A program made the position numbers and the translations under genes. 64,000 bases of DNA, taken from positions 248,001 to 312,000 of the forward strand of contig NZ_JAUSSR010000009.1 of assembly GCF_030812475.1 (NCBI RefSeq), in the 5' to 3' direction. This document shows, one piece after another, positions 16,210 to 25,376 of this stretch (positions within the stretch are counted from its first letter, which is position 1; every line of letters begins with the position of its first letter). The notes below the pieces were generated by a model. It had not been told where the DNA came from. It was given only the letters and a program-made list of their open reading frames with translations, and made no database searches. The stretch comes from Pseudomonas lini. GTDB lineage: Bacteria; Pseudomonadota; Gammaproteobacteria; Pseudomonadales; Pseudomonadaceae.

Positions 16210-17499
16210 ATGACAGTCAACAACACAGGTGCCTGGGGCATCGCCAAGCGTGAATGGCGTGCGAACTGGCGTCTCGGACTGGCATCACTGATCGGCACCG
16301 GAGCGTGTCTGTCGGTATGGCCATCGGTTTCCAGCCTGTTCGTAGGCCCACTTCAGGAGGCGTTTGGCTGGAGCCGGGGCGAAATTGCCCTGGCGCAAAA
16401 TGCCAGTCTCGCTGCCGCCTTCATTTCGCCGGCGCTCGGTCGACTGGTTGATCGTATCGGTGTTCGCCCGGTGCTGCTCGGCGGCTTGCTGTTGACCGCG
16501 ATGGCCTATTTTCTGCTGGCCATCCAGCACGGGCCGCTGCCGCTGTACTACCTGTTTTACGCCGTGCTGTGCCTAGTGGGTACGGCGACCACGGGCTTGA
16601 CGTTCACTCGTGTGGTCAGCGGCGCCTTTGTCGGCTCACGCGGTCTGGCTTTAGCCATTACCCGGTCCGGACTGGCGATTTCCGGTGCCTTATTGCCCTC
16701 AACGATTTTTGCAATCATCGCCAACTACGGCTGGCGGATGGGCTACGTTGCGCTGGGTGTGCTCATCTTGTTGACCGCGTTGCCTACAGCTTATTTCTGG
16801 GTGCGTGGCGCGAGCGTGGTGGCACCGCGTAAGCAGGACGCAGATCGACGTCAGGCCTCCATGCTTCAATTGCTGAAAAATCACAAGATAGTGCTGGTTT
16901 GCCTGGCTTCTGCATTGAACTATGCCCCCATTGTGGCCTTGCTTTCACAGTTCCAGCCATTGCTGGTAGGTAAAGGACTGGAGGCTGCCAGCGCTGCGGC
17001 GCTGATTGGAGTGGTCGGAGTTTCGGCCCTCGTAGGGGCCGTGGTAACTGGACTGCTGGTTGACCGTATCTGGGCGCCCCTGGTGGCCTGTATTTTTACA
17101 TTGGGTCCTGCTTTGGGTTGCCTGCTATTGCTGCCGGATTCGCTGGAACTCTGGGTGGCTATCGTCGCGCTGGTGTTGCTGGGGCTGGGGCAGGGGGCCG
17201 AAATCGATGTAGTGGCCTTCATGATTGCGCGCTATTTCGGAATGCGCTCCTACGCATCGATCTACGGGCTGAGCGTGTTGTGCATCGCAGTGATGATCGC
17301 CCTTCAGGGCTCGCTGATTGGCCTCTCGTACGATTATTTCGGAAATTACAATGTGGCGCTGGTCGTCGCCGCTGCCTGTTTCGTCTTGTCCGCGTTCAGC
17401 TACCTCGGCATGGGGCGGTACCCATCCAGTGAACCGTCGCCGGTCGAGGCAGAACCCGTGGTGATCACGCCGGCTGCAGGCGTTGCCCACACCAAATGA
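16210..17499 (+). CDS. Major facilitator superfamily transporter
   Basis: A 429-residue integral membrane protein with about 12 hydrophobic segments, including the loop 2-3 motif GRLVDRIGVRPVLLGG (MFS motif A) and a central hydrophilic loop around ARKQDADRRQ-type residues. It probably imports the growth substrate or an intermediate across the inner membrane, given its place at the end of the catabolic operon. An in-frame GTG at 16165 lies within the hairpin upstream; ATG 16210 with AAAAGGG six bases before it is preferred. Confidence 0.88.
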   Translation: MTVNNTGAWGIAKREWRANWRLGLASLIGTGACLSVWPSVSSLFVGPLQEAFGWSRGEIALAQNASLAAAFISPALGRLVDRIGVRPVLLGGLLLTAMAYFLLAIQHGPLPLYYLFYAVLCLVGTATTGLTFTRVVSGAFVGSRGLALAITRSGLAISGALLPSTIFAIIANYGWRMGYVALGVLILLTALPTAYFWVRGASVVAPRKQDADRRQASMLQLLKNHKIVLVCLASALNYAPIVALLSQFQPLLVGKGLEAASAAALIGVVGVSALVGAVVTGLLVDRIWAPLVACIFTLGPALGCLLLLPDSLELWVAIVALVLLGLGQGAEIDVVAFMIARYFGMRSYASIYGLSVLCIAVMIALQGSLIGLSYDYFGNYNVALVVAAACFVLSAFSYLGMGRYPSSEPSPVEAEPVVITPAAGVAHTK

Positions 17500-17542
17500 G
17501 GTGGCCACGACGGCCTCAGGTTTGGCTAACCGCTAAGAGGCT

Positions 17543-17557
17543 GGCCTTTGCAAGGCC
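17543..17557. terminator. Short hairpin between MFS and CMD genes
   Basis: Palindrome GGCCTT-TGC-AAGGCC in the 103-base gap, without a T-tract. Possible RNA processing or partial termination site. Confidence 0.3.
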
Positions 17558-17602
17558 GGTCTCCCGCGCTTGGAATTTCTCTTTACTCCAGGAGTGTTGA
17601 AA

Positions 17603-18028
17603 ATGATTGATAACGACAATTGGAAAGCTGGCTACGAACTGATGGTCCGCATGATGGGACCGGAGTTTGCCAAGACGATGGAGGCAAATGTCACCTCCGG
17701 GCGCTTCGCCGCTGATGTGGGGCGCATGGCCGTCGAACACGCGTTCGGCGCTGTATGGTCTCGCCCAGGGCTGGACCTAAAGCTGCGTAGCATCGTCGTG
17801 ATTAGCTCGCTGATTGCACTGCGTCAGACCGAAGAGCTGCGCAACCACCTTCGGTTCGGTCTCAACAACGGACTGACTGCTGATGAGCTTCAGGAAGTGA
17901 TCATCCAGACCGTGCCGTATGTCGGGTTTCCAGCGGTGTCCAGCGCACTGGCGGTGGCGGTTGAAGTGTTGCGTGAACGCGGTTTGGATGATGGGGTCAA
18001 AACTGCGGCAGAAACAGGCCTGCTGTAA
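17603..18028 (+). CDS. Carboxymuconolactone decarboxylase-family protein
   Basis: A 141-residue all-helical CMD/AhpD-superfamily protein: SRPGLDLKLRSIVVISSLIA, EELRNHLRFGLNNGLTADEL and VPYVGFPAVSSALAV. The CxxC pair of AhpD peroxidase-reductases is missing and the conserved Glu/His are present, as in gamma-CMD itself (PcaC, about 130 residues). No beta-ketoadipate genes surround it, so protocatechuate metabolism is unlikely and the role is unknown; a lactone or ketone decarboxylation is possible. Start ATG 17603 with CCAGGAG upstream; the earlier in-frame start at 17570 lacks a binding site. Confidence 0.85.
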   Translation: MIDNDNWKAGYELMVRMMGPEFAKTMEANVTSGRFAADVGRMAVEHAFGAVWSRPGLDLKLRSIVVISSLIALRQTEELRNHLRFGLNNGLTADELQEVIIQTVPYVGFPAVSSALAVAVEVLRERGLDDGVKTAAETGLL

Positions 18029-18036
18029 CGACGAAC

Positions 18037-18060
18037 GGGGGCAGTCCCACTCATGCCCCC
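18037..18060. terminator. Terminator-like hairpin between convergent genes
   Basis: GGGGGCA/TGCCCCC, a 7-bp stem with a 10-base loop, 8 bases after the CMD stop and 33 bases from the end of the oppositely oriented chemoreceptor gene. There is no strong T-run on either side. Confidence 0.5.
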
Positions 18061-18093
18061 AGTTCCAGATGTTGTCTAACTAAAAACCGGGCA

Positions 18094-20091
18094 TTAAACG
18101 CTGAATCGGCCTACGGCCTCTTCCATCTGAACGACCAGAATCGACAACTGGCGACATGCATCTTCGGTATGACCCGCCCCTGTAGCGGTGCGTGTGCCAG
18201 CGCTATTGATCTCGACGATATTACGGTCTATTTCCAACGCCACTGCACTCTGCTGTTGCGCCGCAGCGGCAATCTGCTGGCTTTGATCAAGAATGTCCGC
18301 GACACATTTCAGGATGTCGGTCAGCGCGTCTTCCACTTGCTGAGACTGGCTCTTGCAACGGCTGGCCAGGTCGTGGCTGGTGTTCATGGTTTCTACAGCT
18401 TTCGCGACCCCTTGCCCAAGCACATCGATCATTTCCCCGATTTCGCTCGTGGACTGCTGGGTTCGCTTGGCCAGGGTACGTACTTCATCGGCGACTACGG
18501 CAAAGCCTCGACCCTGTTCGCCAGCCCTGGCGGCCTCGATCGCGGCATTGAGTGCCAGCAAGTTGGTCTGCTGCGCGATACTGTTAATCACCTCGACTAC
18601 ACGGCTGATCTGGTGGCTGTTCTGCGCGAGCCGGTCGATTGCCGCGACTGACTGCTCCATCTCGCTGCTTAAGTCTGCGATGGCTGCGACCTGCGAATCA
18701 ATCAACGCCCGGCCGTTCACCGTCTGCTGATTGACTCGGTGCGCACTGTCGACGGCCATTGCAGCATTTCCGGCCACCGACTGCGAGCTCGCCGTCATTT
18801 GGCTCATCGCAGTAGCGAGCAGGTTTATCTGGTCTCTCTGGCTGGAGATGGCCTGATAACCATCCACCGAATGGACTTCGACTTGAGCAGTGCGCTGTGC
18901 CACTTGAGTGGCGGTTGCGCTTACCCGGACGATCAGCTCCCGTGTCCTGGCCAGCGCCCGTGACAGCTTGTGACCCAGATCCCCAAGCTCGTCGCGGCTG
19001 GACGGGATGTAATGCGAGGTCATGTCGCCTTTTTCGACTTGCTCCAGCAGCGTCCCCAGGCCCTGGAGGGATGCGCGGATTGACACGTAGTAGCCGCAGA
19101 ACAGATAGACGATAACCAGCAGCAACAAAGCCTGAAAAGCGATCAGCATGCCCAGGTTGATGACCTGTCGATCCATACGCGCCTGCAGCTTCTCATCGAT
19201 CAGCTCAAGCACCGCCTCGTTGAAATTGTAGGTCTTGGCCATCTCGTCAGTGACCTTGGCATAAAACGTCTGCCAAGGCGTATTGAGTTGGTCGCTGGCC
19301 AGCAGATCATTGGCCAGTACATCTTGCTGATGCTTGAGCGTCTGCAGGCTTTGCGCGGCCGGTTCGGCCAATGCGGGCTCCTTCAAGTCATCGAGGGTCT
19401 GGCGGTATTCGTCTTCGAGGCTAGCCAAGGCCATCAAGGCCTGCTCCAGGCGAATGGCACTGGCGGAGCCGAGTTGCTGGTCGAGCATCACCAGAGAGCC
19501 GACGGCGCGGGTCGTGCCCAGGATCGCCGTAACTCGCGGCGTACTGCTGGCCAACAGGTCCACCAGTTGGCGGATGGCGCGGTCGCTATCTTGGGAAAGT
19601 CCCGCGTCGGAGAAGATGAATCGGCCCAGGTTAAGTGAGTGTGCCAGCTGCTTGCGGCGAATTTCCAGCTTGGCTGACCAGAGTTGTTCCTTGCTCGCGG
19701 CTTTCATACTGGTGACGATGGCATCGCGCTTTTTGCCGAATTCGCCAGTATCGTTCCAGGTCATGCTGTCGAGTTTCTTTAGAACTGATTCTTCAAGCGC
19801 GTCTGACTTTTTTATCGCTTCGGCGGCGCGCCCCGTCGTGCCGTGAACCAGCAGCAATTCCGAGAGATCAGCCAGCGCTTGTAAATCCCGGACGATGTCC
19901 AGGTAGGTATGCAGCGTCTGCAGGCTCTCGCGTTCGACGCGGGCAGTGCTGATCTGCTCGTATACATCGCGGGTCAAATAATATTCGGCCGCTAGCAAGG
20001 GGGCCAGTATAAGGGAGCAGATCAAGCTGGATTTCAGGGTGAAATTCAAACGGTTCATCAACGCAACCGCCGGGCTGAGTATGAATTTCAT
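18094..20091 (-). CDS. Methyl-accepting chemotaxis protein
   Basis: A 665-residue transmembrane chemoreceptor. TM1 is near the N terminus ([18 protein letters not shown]), followed by a roughly 270-residue helical periplasmic sensor, TM2 ([20 protein letters not shown]), a HAMP segment and the cytoplasmic signalling hairpin with [20 protein letters not shown] and [15 protein letters not shown]. It signals through CheW/CheA to flagella. The sensor resembles four-helix-bundle type; ligand unknown, though its position suggests taxis to the cluster's substrate. Start ATG at 20091 chosen, preceded by AAAGGA; the frame stays open 31 codons further upstream without a good binding site. Confidence 0.92.
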   Translation of the reverse strand: MKFILSPAVALMNRLNFTLKSSLICSLILAPLLAAEYYLTRDVYEQISTARVERESLQTLHTYLDIVRDLQALADLSELLLVHGTTGRAAEAIKKSDALEESVLKKLDSMTWNDTGEFGKKRDAIVTSMKAASKEQLWSAKLEIRRKQLAHSLNLGRFIFSDAGLSQDSDRAIRQLVDLLASSTPRVTAILGTTRAVGSLVMLDQQLGSASAIRLEQALMALASLEDEYRQTLDDLKEPALAEPAAQSLQTLKHQQDVLANDLLASDQLNTPWQTFYAKVTDEMAKTYNFNEAVLELIDEKLQARMDRQVINLGMLIAFQALLLLVIVYLFCGYYVSIRASLQGLGTLLEQVEKGDMTSHYIPSSRDELGDLGHKLSRALARTRELIVRVSATATQVAQRTAQVEVHSVDGYQAISSQRDQINLLATAMSQMTASSQSVAGNAAMAVDSAHRVNQQTVNGRALIDSQVAAIADLSSEMEQSVAAIDRLAQNSHQISRVVEVINSIAQQTNLLALNAAIEAARAGEQGRGFAVVADEVRTLAKRTQQSTSEIGEMIDVLGQGVAKAVETMNTSHDLASRCKSQSQQVEDALTDILKCVADILDQSQQIAAAAQQQSAVALEIDRNIVEINSAGTRTATGAGHTEDACRQLSILVVQMEEAVGRFSV

Positions 20092-20233
20092 GTCTCTATC
20101 CTTTTCCCGATTTTTTATCGGTTTTTCTTGTTGTGGGAATTCCGGGACCAGCGAACGTTGACGCGCAGCGATGCTGGCGCACATAGCACTGATCCGGCGG
20201 AACGTTATTAAAAGGGGAGGGAACTGGACGGTC

Positions 20234-20263
20234 GCTGGCGGCCTGCCGAAGCGGGCCGCCAGC
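20234..20263 (-). terminator. Terminator-like hairpin after the MMPL gene
   Basis: Ten-bp perfect stem GCTGGCGGCC/GGCCGCCAGC with a 10-base loop, starting 10 bases beyond the stop of the leftward MMPL gene. On the minus strand a short T-rich stretch follows only about 20 bases later, so termination is likely but not canonical. Confidence 0.5.
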
Positions 20264-20272
20264 AGTCGGTGC

Positions 20273-22765
20273 TTACGCGGTTCTGACTGTTACCGCTTTT
20301 TTGAGGCTGGATTTGGTCGTTGGATTTTCCTCCGCCAGCTCAGCCTCGACACTTGCCGCTTGCGCCTGCTTCCTTTGTTCACGGCTCTGCAAAAGGAAGT
20401 AGGACAGGGCAGGGATGAGAATCAGAGCTCCGAGCATGTTCCACAGGAACATGAACGCCAGCAATATGCCCATGTCGGCCTGGAACTTGATCGGCGACCA
20501 GGCCCAGGTAATCACGCCTGCAGCCATGGTCATACCGACCAGGGCCACGACGCGGCCGGTGAACTGCAGCGACTCGGTATAGGCCTGGAACAGGGTGTAC
20601 CCACGCCGTTGCAGGAGCAACTGGATCGACAGCAAGTACAGCGCATAGTCAACGCCTACCCCGACGCCGAGCGCGATAACCGGCAGCGTCGCTACTTTGA
20701 CCCCGATGCCGAGCCAGACCATCAGGGCCTCGCACAACACCGTGGTGATCAACAACGGGATAAGCGCTACGAGAACAGCCCGCCAGCTGCGGAAGGTGAT
20801 CAGGCACAGCAGGATCACCCCCACGTAGAGCAGCGCGTGCATTTTGTAGAACGACTCCTTGACGACGATATTGGTGACGGCTTCGATCCCTGCACTGCCT
20901 GCCGCTGGAAGGAACTGCACTTCGGCGCTGTTATGCTTCTTCGCGAACGCTTCTGCCCGCTCAAGCACGCCGCTCAGCGTACTGGCCTTGTGATCGGTGA
21001 GATAGGCCATGACCGGGAACACCGAACACTTGGGATTGAGCACGTCAGGGTTGTTCACCAGCACTTGCGAAGCTGCATAACCCAGGGAACGAGGCTCGCG
21101 CACAATGCTGTTCCACTTGTAGTAGCCCTCGTAGGTACCGCTGACTCCGCGCTTGGTCAGGGTCGCGAAGGATTCCGTGGCCTGCACCCCAGGCACATGG
21201 CTCAACTCCCAGCCAAGTCGGTCTGCTTCCACCAGGTTGCTGAAGTGATCGCACACGTTAGGCGGGGTCTTGACCATGACCGCAAACTGATCATTGGACA
21301 GCCCGTAATTCGCCGCGACGAAAGCGACATCGCGGTTGTAGCGCGAGTCTGGCCACAGTTCCGGGGCGCCGGCACTGAGGTCGCCGATTTGCAGGTCGAG
21401 CCGAACGAAGAGGGCTGTAGTACTCAGCACGGCAGCGACAACGATCGCGCACACCGCCCATTTGCGACGGGTGAATGCCGCGAAGAATGCCCAGACGGGA
21501 TTGAGCAGGCCCTTTTCACCGTTTTGCTCACGAAGCGAATGGTTGGCCGCGCTCTGGCTGACCCCGGTGTAGGAGAGCAGAATGGGAATGAGGATCAGCT
21601 TGGTGAAGATCAGCACCGACACGCCGATGCTGGTAGTCAGCGCCAGATCACGGATCACCGGAATATCGACGATCATCAGCACGGCGAAGCCCACGACGTT
21701 GGCGAGCAGTGCCGTGAGCCCGGCCATGAACAAGCGTCGGAAGGTATAGCGTGCGGCCACGTATTTGTCGGTGCCTCGGCCGATGTCCTGCATGATCCCG
21801 TTCATTTTCTGGGCGCCATGTGACAGCCCGATGGCGAAAATGAGGAAAGGCACCAGAATGGTGTACGGGTCCAGTTCATAACCCGCCAGATGCATCAGTC
21901 CCAAGAGCCAGACAACGCCTAAAATGGATACAGCGACCAGCATCAATGTACTGCGCAGGCAACGGGAGTAACCGTAGACAAAAGCAGTGGCGATCAATGC
22001 CGAGATGCCAAAAAACATCAAGACCTTGTTCATACCTTGGATCAGGTCACCTACCAACTTGGAGAACCCGACAATGTGCACCTGAATGCCGTCGCCTTCC
22101 TTGCTCCGAACTTTTTCTTCAAGGGCTTGCGACAGCGCCTTGTAATCAATCGGCAGGCCTGAGTCGGGGTAGCGATCAAGCACGGGAACGGTAATCATCG
22201 ACGATTTGTAGTCATTAGCCACGATTCGGCCAAGTGCGCCGGAACGGCTCAGGTTCTCGCGCAACTCGTCGAGCTTTTCCGGTGAACCGTCAAAATGGTC
22301 GGGCATGACGGGCCCGCCACGCATGCCATCTTCTGTCACTTGCGTCCAGCGCAGGATGGGCGTCCACAGCGATTTCATCCACGGCCGGTCCAGGCCTGGG
22401 GTCAAGAACACCTCGTCATTGATCTGCTTCAGCGTTTCCAGGTAAGCAGGGTCAAATATGTCGCCTTTGGTGTTCTCCACGACGATGCGCAAACTGTTGC
22501 CCAGACCACTCAGCTCATTTCGGTTATCAATGAAATTCTGAATGTAAGGATGGGAGGTGGGAATCATTCGATCGAAGTTCGCATTGATCACCAGCCGTGT
22601 TGCCTGCCAGCCAAGAAACAGCGATACCAGCATGATTGCCAGTATGATCGAAGCTCGGTAATTGAAGATCAGTCGTTCAACGCGATTGCCGGTCTTCTGG
22701 TCGAAGTCTCGACGATCCTTGATCACGGGATAATTATCCGTGGCCTTATCCATCTTTATAGCCAT
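20273..22765 (-). CDS. RND-superfamily (MMPL) transporter
   Basis: An 830-residue membrane protein with two repeats, each of one transmembrane helix, a large periplasmic loop, then five helices. [21 protein letters not shown] and the matching first-half segment [15 protein letters not shown] mark the MMPL/SSD helix. Such proteins are proton-driven lipid or hydrophobe transporters related to mycobacterial MmpL and to HpnN. Last gene of the leftward operon that also makes an outer-membrane DUF1302 protein, DUF1329 protein and YCF48 propeller; the four probably form an envelope-spanning path for the hydrophobic substrate or intermediates. Start at 22765 with GGAGAAA upstream. Confidence 0.9.
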   Translation of the reverse strand: MAIKMDKATDNYPVIKDRRDFDQKTGNRVERLIFNYRASIILAIMLVSLFLGWQATRLVINANFDRMIPTSHPYIQNFIDNRNELSGLGNSLRIVVENTKGDIFDPAYLETLKQINDEVFLTPGLDRPWMKSLWTPILRWTQVTEDGMRGGPVMPDHFDGSPEKLDELRENLSRSGALGRIVANDYKSSMITVPVLDRYPDSGLPIDYKALSQALEEKVRSKEGDGIQVHIVGFSKLVGDLIQGMNKVLMFFGISALIATAFVYGYSRCLRSTLMLVAVSILGVVWLLGLMHLAGYELDPYTILVPFLIFAIGLSHGAQKMNGIMQDIGRGTDKYVAARYTFRRLFMAGLTALLANVVGFAVLMIVDIPVIRDLALTTSIGVSVLIFTKLILIPILLSYTGVSQSAANHSLREQNGEKGLLNPVWAFFAAFTRRKWAVCAIVVAAVLSTTALFVRLDLQIGDLSAGAPELWPDSRYNRDVAFVAANYGLSNDQFAVMVKTPPNVCDHFSNLVEADRLGWELSHVPGVQATESFATLTKRGVSGTYEGYYKWNSIVREPRSLGYAASQVLVNNPDVLNPKCSVFPVMAYLTDHKASTLSGVLERAEAFAKKHNSAEVQFLPAAGSAGIEAVTNIVVKESFYKMHALLYVGVILLCLITFRSWRAVLVALIPLLITTVLCEALMVWLGIGVKVATLPVIALGVGVGVDYALYLLSIQLLLQRRGYTLFQAYTESLQFTGRVVALVGMTMAAGVITWAWSPIKFQADMGILLAFMFLWNMLGALILIPALSYFLLQSREQRKQAQAASVEAELAEENPTTKSSLKKAVTVRTA

Positions 22766-22830
22766 CGCGGTTTCTCCGATGGGGAAGCGAGTACTCGCGC
22801 TGCCCGGACGGGCGCACGATTTGTTGTTCT

Positions 22831-23883
22831 TTATGGCTGGGCGACGAGGTGCACGCCATTGGGCCCGATTGCCACCATGCCTGAGCTGGAGGTCGTCACG
22901 CCGTAGAGAGGGCTGCGACCCTCAGACATCTTATTTGCAATGCGGTCGCCGTCAGCACCGCTGACCAGCAGGGTTCCGCTGGCACTGGCGAGCACAAAGC
23001 GACCATCAGCGAGCATCGTTGCACTGTTGATTGAGTCACTGACTCCGGTATCCAGCTTCTTCCAGGAGTTGCCTTCGTCGAGACTGGTAAAAGCGTTACC
23101 GCGCAGACCGAATACCACAAGCAGCCCATCGCGACCTGTCAGCCCGAAGAATGAACCGGGGTAGGGACTCTGCAGTTTGACGAAACGCTGCTGCTCCCGG
23201 TCAAGGCGTAGCAGCAGTCCGAGCTCGCCGACGATAAAGACTTGATTGCCCACCTTACGGATCGCATGCAGCGAGTATTCATCCGGGTTTTCGACGCGCT
23301 CCATCCATGGCGTCCATTGTTTGCCGCCATCGGTGGTGTGGAGGATCAGATTGTAGGCACCAATGGCCCAGCCGGTTTTTTCGTCTTCGAAATAAACATC
23401 GAGCAGCGGTCGAACCGGACCGCTGTCCTTGAGCGTTTGGGCGTATTCCTTCGCGCGTTCCAACGCTTCGCCATTGCCTTGCAACGTTGCATAGTAGCGA
23501 GCGGCGAGATCGCCTATCTGCCTTCCATCCAACTGACGCTCCCAACTTGTCCCGCCATCACTGCTGTGCAGGATGACGCCATCGTGGCCAACCGCCCAGC
23601 CTTGCGTTGCGCTGGCAAAATAAACTGCGACGAGGTCGCTGCTCAGGGGCACTTCGCTTTGCTTGAAATGCTTGCCTCCGTCCTCGGAATAGAGGATATG
23701 GCCCCGTGGACCCACCGCTACAACGAGTGCGCTACCATCGCCAGACAGTCCATACAGCGGGGAACTGGAAGCTCGCTCCGATAACATGGCAGGTTGGTCG
23801 AGTGGATCGGTAAAGGCGAAAGCGGAGGATGCGCAACTCCACATACCTGCGCTCATCGCCAGCACCTTCAATACTGCGTTCAT
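22831..23883 (-). CDS. Exported YCF48/BNR-repeat beta-propeller protein
   Basis: A 350-residue protein with a signal peptide (MNAVLKVLAMSAGMWSCASS, cleavage after AFA). At least four YCF48/BNR-like blades are visible, such as GWAVGHDGVILHSSDGGTSW and GWAIGAYNLILHTTDGGKQW. The family name derives from a photosystem II assembly factor, but bacterial copies next to MMPL transporters appear to be periplasmic accessory factors. Start at 23883 with GGAGAAG 5 bases upstream is preferred over 23895. Confidence 0.88.
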   Translation of the reverse strand: MNAVLKVLAMSAGMWSCASSAFAFTDPLDQPAMLSERASSSPLYGLSGDGSALVVAVGPRGHILYSEDGGKHFKQSEVPLSSDLVAVYFASATQGWAVGHDGVILHSSDGGTSWERQLDGRQIGDLAARYYATLQGNGEALERAKEYAQTLKDSGPVRPLLDVYFEDEKTGWAIGAYNLILHTTDGGKQWTPWMERVENPDEYSLHAIRKVGNQVFIVGELGLLLRLDREQQRFVKLQSPYPGSFFGLTGRDGLLVVFGLRGNAFTSLDEGNSWKKLDTGVSDSINSATMLADGRFVLASASGTLLVSGADGDRIANKMSEGRSPLYGVTTSSSGMVAIGPNGVHLVAQP

Positions 23884-23991
23884 CGTCTTCTCCATTTCTG
23901 GCCAAGCGATAGCTCTGCCAAAGCCGTCGCTGATTTATCGCTTGATTAGCCGAACGACAGCAGAAGGTTACTCCTTCTGCTGTCGTTTCCA

Positions 23992-25362
23992 TCAGCGTTG
24001 GGACTGACGCGCCAACGATTCGGGGGTGAAGAATTGAGGAGGTTGCATCTTGGGCTGAGGGAAAATTCCGCCTCGAGCGCCGCCCGTGATGCTAGTGTGG
24101 TAATAGACACCGGTAGCCAGGTCAAACATCCAGATCGAAGAAGTGTGAGGGATCTGTTTGTCGTACATTTGCCAGGAAGGCATGTAAATCCCTTTGGCAA
24201 GTTTGCCTGAGGCGTCCCACGCGTCGGTCATGCCGGCGGCAAGGATATCTTCGTCGTAATAAAGCCGGCGCTTGGGTTGCACGTGGCGCATCCCTGGTTT
24301 GAGCGTCGCCTCAACAACATGGACGCGGTGCAGCTCCCAGCGGATAGCATCGGGTTTCGGGTGGTTGGGTTTGAGCAGATCGTCAGGTGACGTTTGCATC
24401 CAGTCATAGTTGTTATACGGGATAATCATCTCTTTCTTGCCCAGGTACTTGAAGTCGTACCGGTCCTGCTTGCCCGAAAAACCGTAGATTTCGTCATACA
24501 GCATCGCGCCGCCCGACGTCGAAACCGGGAAGTCATATTCGGCATCTGGCGAGCGGCGTACCCGACGTTGACCTGGGGAGTACGCCCAGGTCGGGTTTGG
24601 TGTTGCAACAGGGTTGACATAGAACCGTTGCAGGTTGCCTTCACCTACGTTACGCGAAGGCGCGGTGTAGATATTGAGTTGGGTCAGGTACGTCCCGACG
24701 GACGAAAATTTCTCAACGTCCAGATCCTTGTTGTAGTACTGAGCATCGCCACGGTTGTTGATGCCGCCGGTCAATACGCGACTGCCTTTGGAGTCGACAT
24801 ACCAGCCTTCGCCCTTGGTGATGTTCGATTCACCCTTGTAGTGCAGTTGGGCATTCCAGACAACTTCGTTGCCATTTTTAGGAATCGGGAAAGGCACGCC
24901 ACCGAAGCATCCCTCTACGGCAAGACCATCATCGATGGTCTTGCAACGTGTGGCGTTGGCGACGCTGTTCTGATTGATCCAATCAGGATAGTTAGCGGTG
25001 CGGTGGCTGGGGTAGACCGGAACCTTGTAGGTATCGGGGAAGCGCTTGATGAGCGCCTTGGTGCTCTCGGACAGTTTGTCGGCGTATTGATCCACGTTCT
25101 TCGCAGTAATGACGTACAGGGGTTTTTCATCTGCAAAAGGGTTGGTCCAGTGTCCAGAGTCGGGCTGAAAGCCTGCCGGACGTGTCGACGTTGGCAGTCC
25201 GCCGGTATAGGCGGGAATGCTTCCGTCCTTGTTGCCTGCGATCTCGGCGCCCCACGGCGTCAGGGTTTTCCCCAGTTCTGCAGCTTCCTGAGGTGAGACG
25301 GCAGCTTGGGCAGCACTGGCTGCCAATAGAGTGATCGCCAGCGTTGTATATATTATTTTCAT
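23992..25362 (-). CDS. Exported DUF1329 protein
   Basis: A 456-residue secreted protein with signal peptide MKIIYTTLAITLLAASAAQA. The mature part has the DUF1329 pattern: SPQEAAELGKTLTPWGAE, NKDGSIPAYTGGL, then RVWEVEA-like HRVHVVEATLK and RRLYYDEDILAAGMTDAWDA. DUF1329 has a LolA-like half-barrel fold, which suggests lipid or hydrophobe binding in the periplasm. It sits 14 bases from the DUF1302 gene; the two families are usual neighbours in proteobacterial catabolic loci. Start 25362 follows GGGAG. Confidence 0.92.
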   Translation of the reverse strand: MKIIYTTLAITLLAASAAQAAVSPQEAAELGKTLTPWGAEIAGNKDGSIPAYTGGLPTSTRPAGFQPDSGHWTNPFADEKPLYVITAKNVDQYADKLSESTKALIKRFPDTYKVPVYPSHRTANYPDWINQNSVANATRCKTIDDGLAVEGCFGGVPFPIPKNGNEVVWNAQLHYKGESNITKGEGWYVDSKGSRVLTGGINNRGDAQYYNKDLDVEKFSSVGTYLTQLNIYTAPSRNVGEGNLQRFYVNPVATPNPTWAYSPGQRRVRRSPDAEYDFPVSTSGGAMLYDEIYGFSGKQDRYDFKYLGKKEMIIPYNNYDWMQTSPDDLLKPNHPKPDAIRWELHRVHVVEATLKPGMRHVQPKRRLYYDEDILAAGMTDAWDASGKLAKGIYMPSWQMYDKQIPHTSSIWMFDLATGVYYHTSITGGARGGIFPQPKMQPPQFFTPESLARQSQR

Positions 25363-25376
25363 CCTGGAACTCCCGA

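Noticed and set aside
17543-17557. Canonical intrinsic terminators within the operon
   Set aside because: The hairpins at 1553, 16162, 17543, 46874 and 54409 have no T-tract, so I list them only as hairpins of uncertain effect.
1832-18028. Assigning the cluster firmly to steroid degradation
   Set aside because: KstD-like, Rieske, paired ACAD and MFE-2-like proteins fit, but HsaA-D-type meta-cleavage genes, KshB and thiolase/SCP2 genes are absent from the window. A terpenoid or other alicyclic substrate is equally possible.
20171-21823. 550-codon open frame on the plus strand opposite the MMPL gene
   Set aside because: It is antisense to a convincing membrane transporter, has a His/Gln/Arg-rich composition typical of frames opposite GC-rich genes, and shows no motif. 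The same holds for long frames opposite the P450 (227-1351), the ACAD (9641-10771) and the LuxC-like gene (52953-54437).
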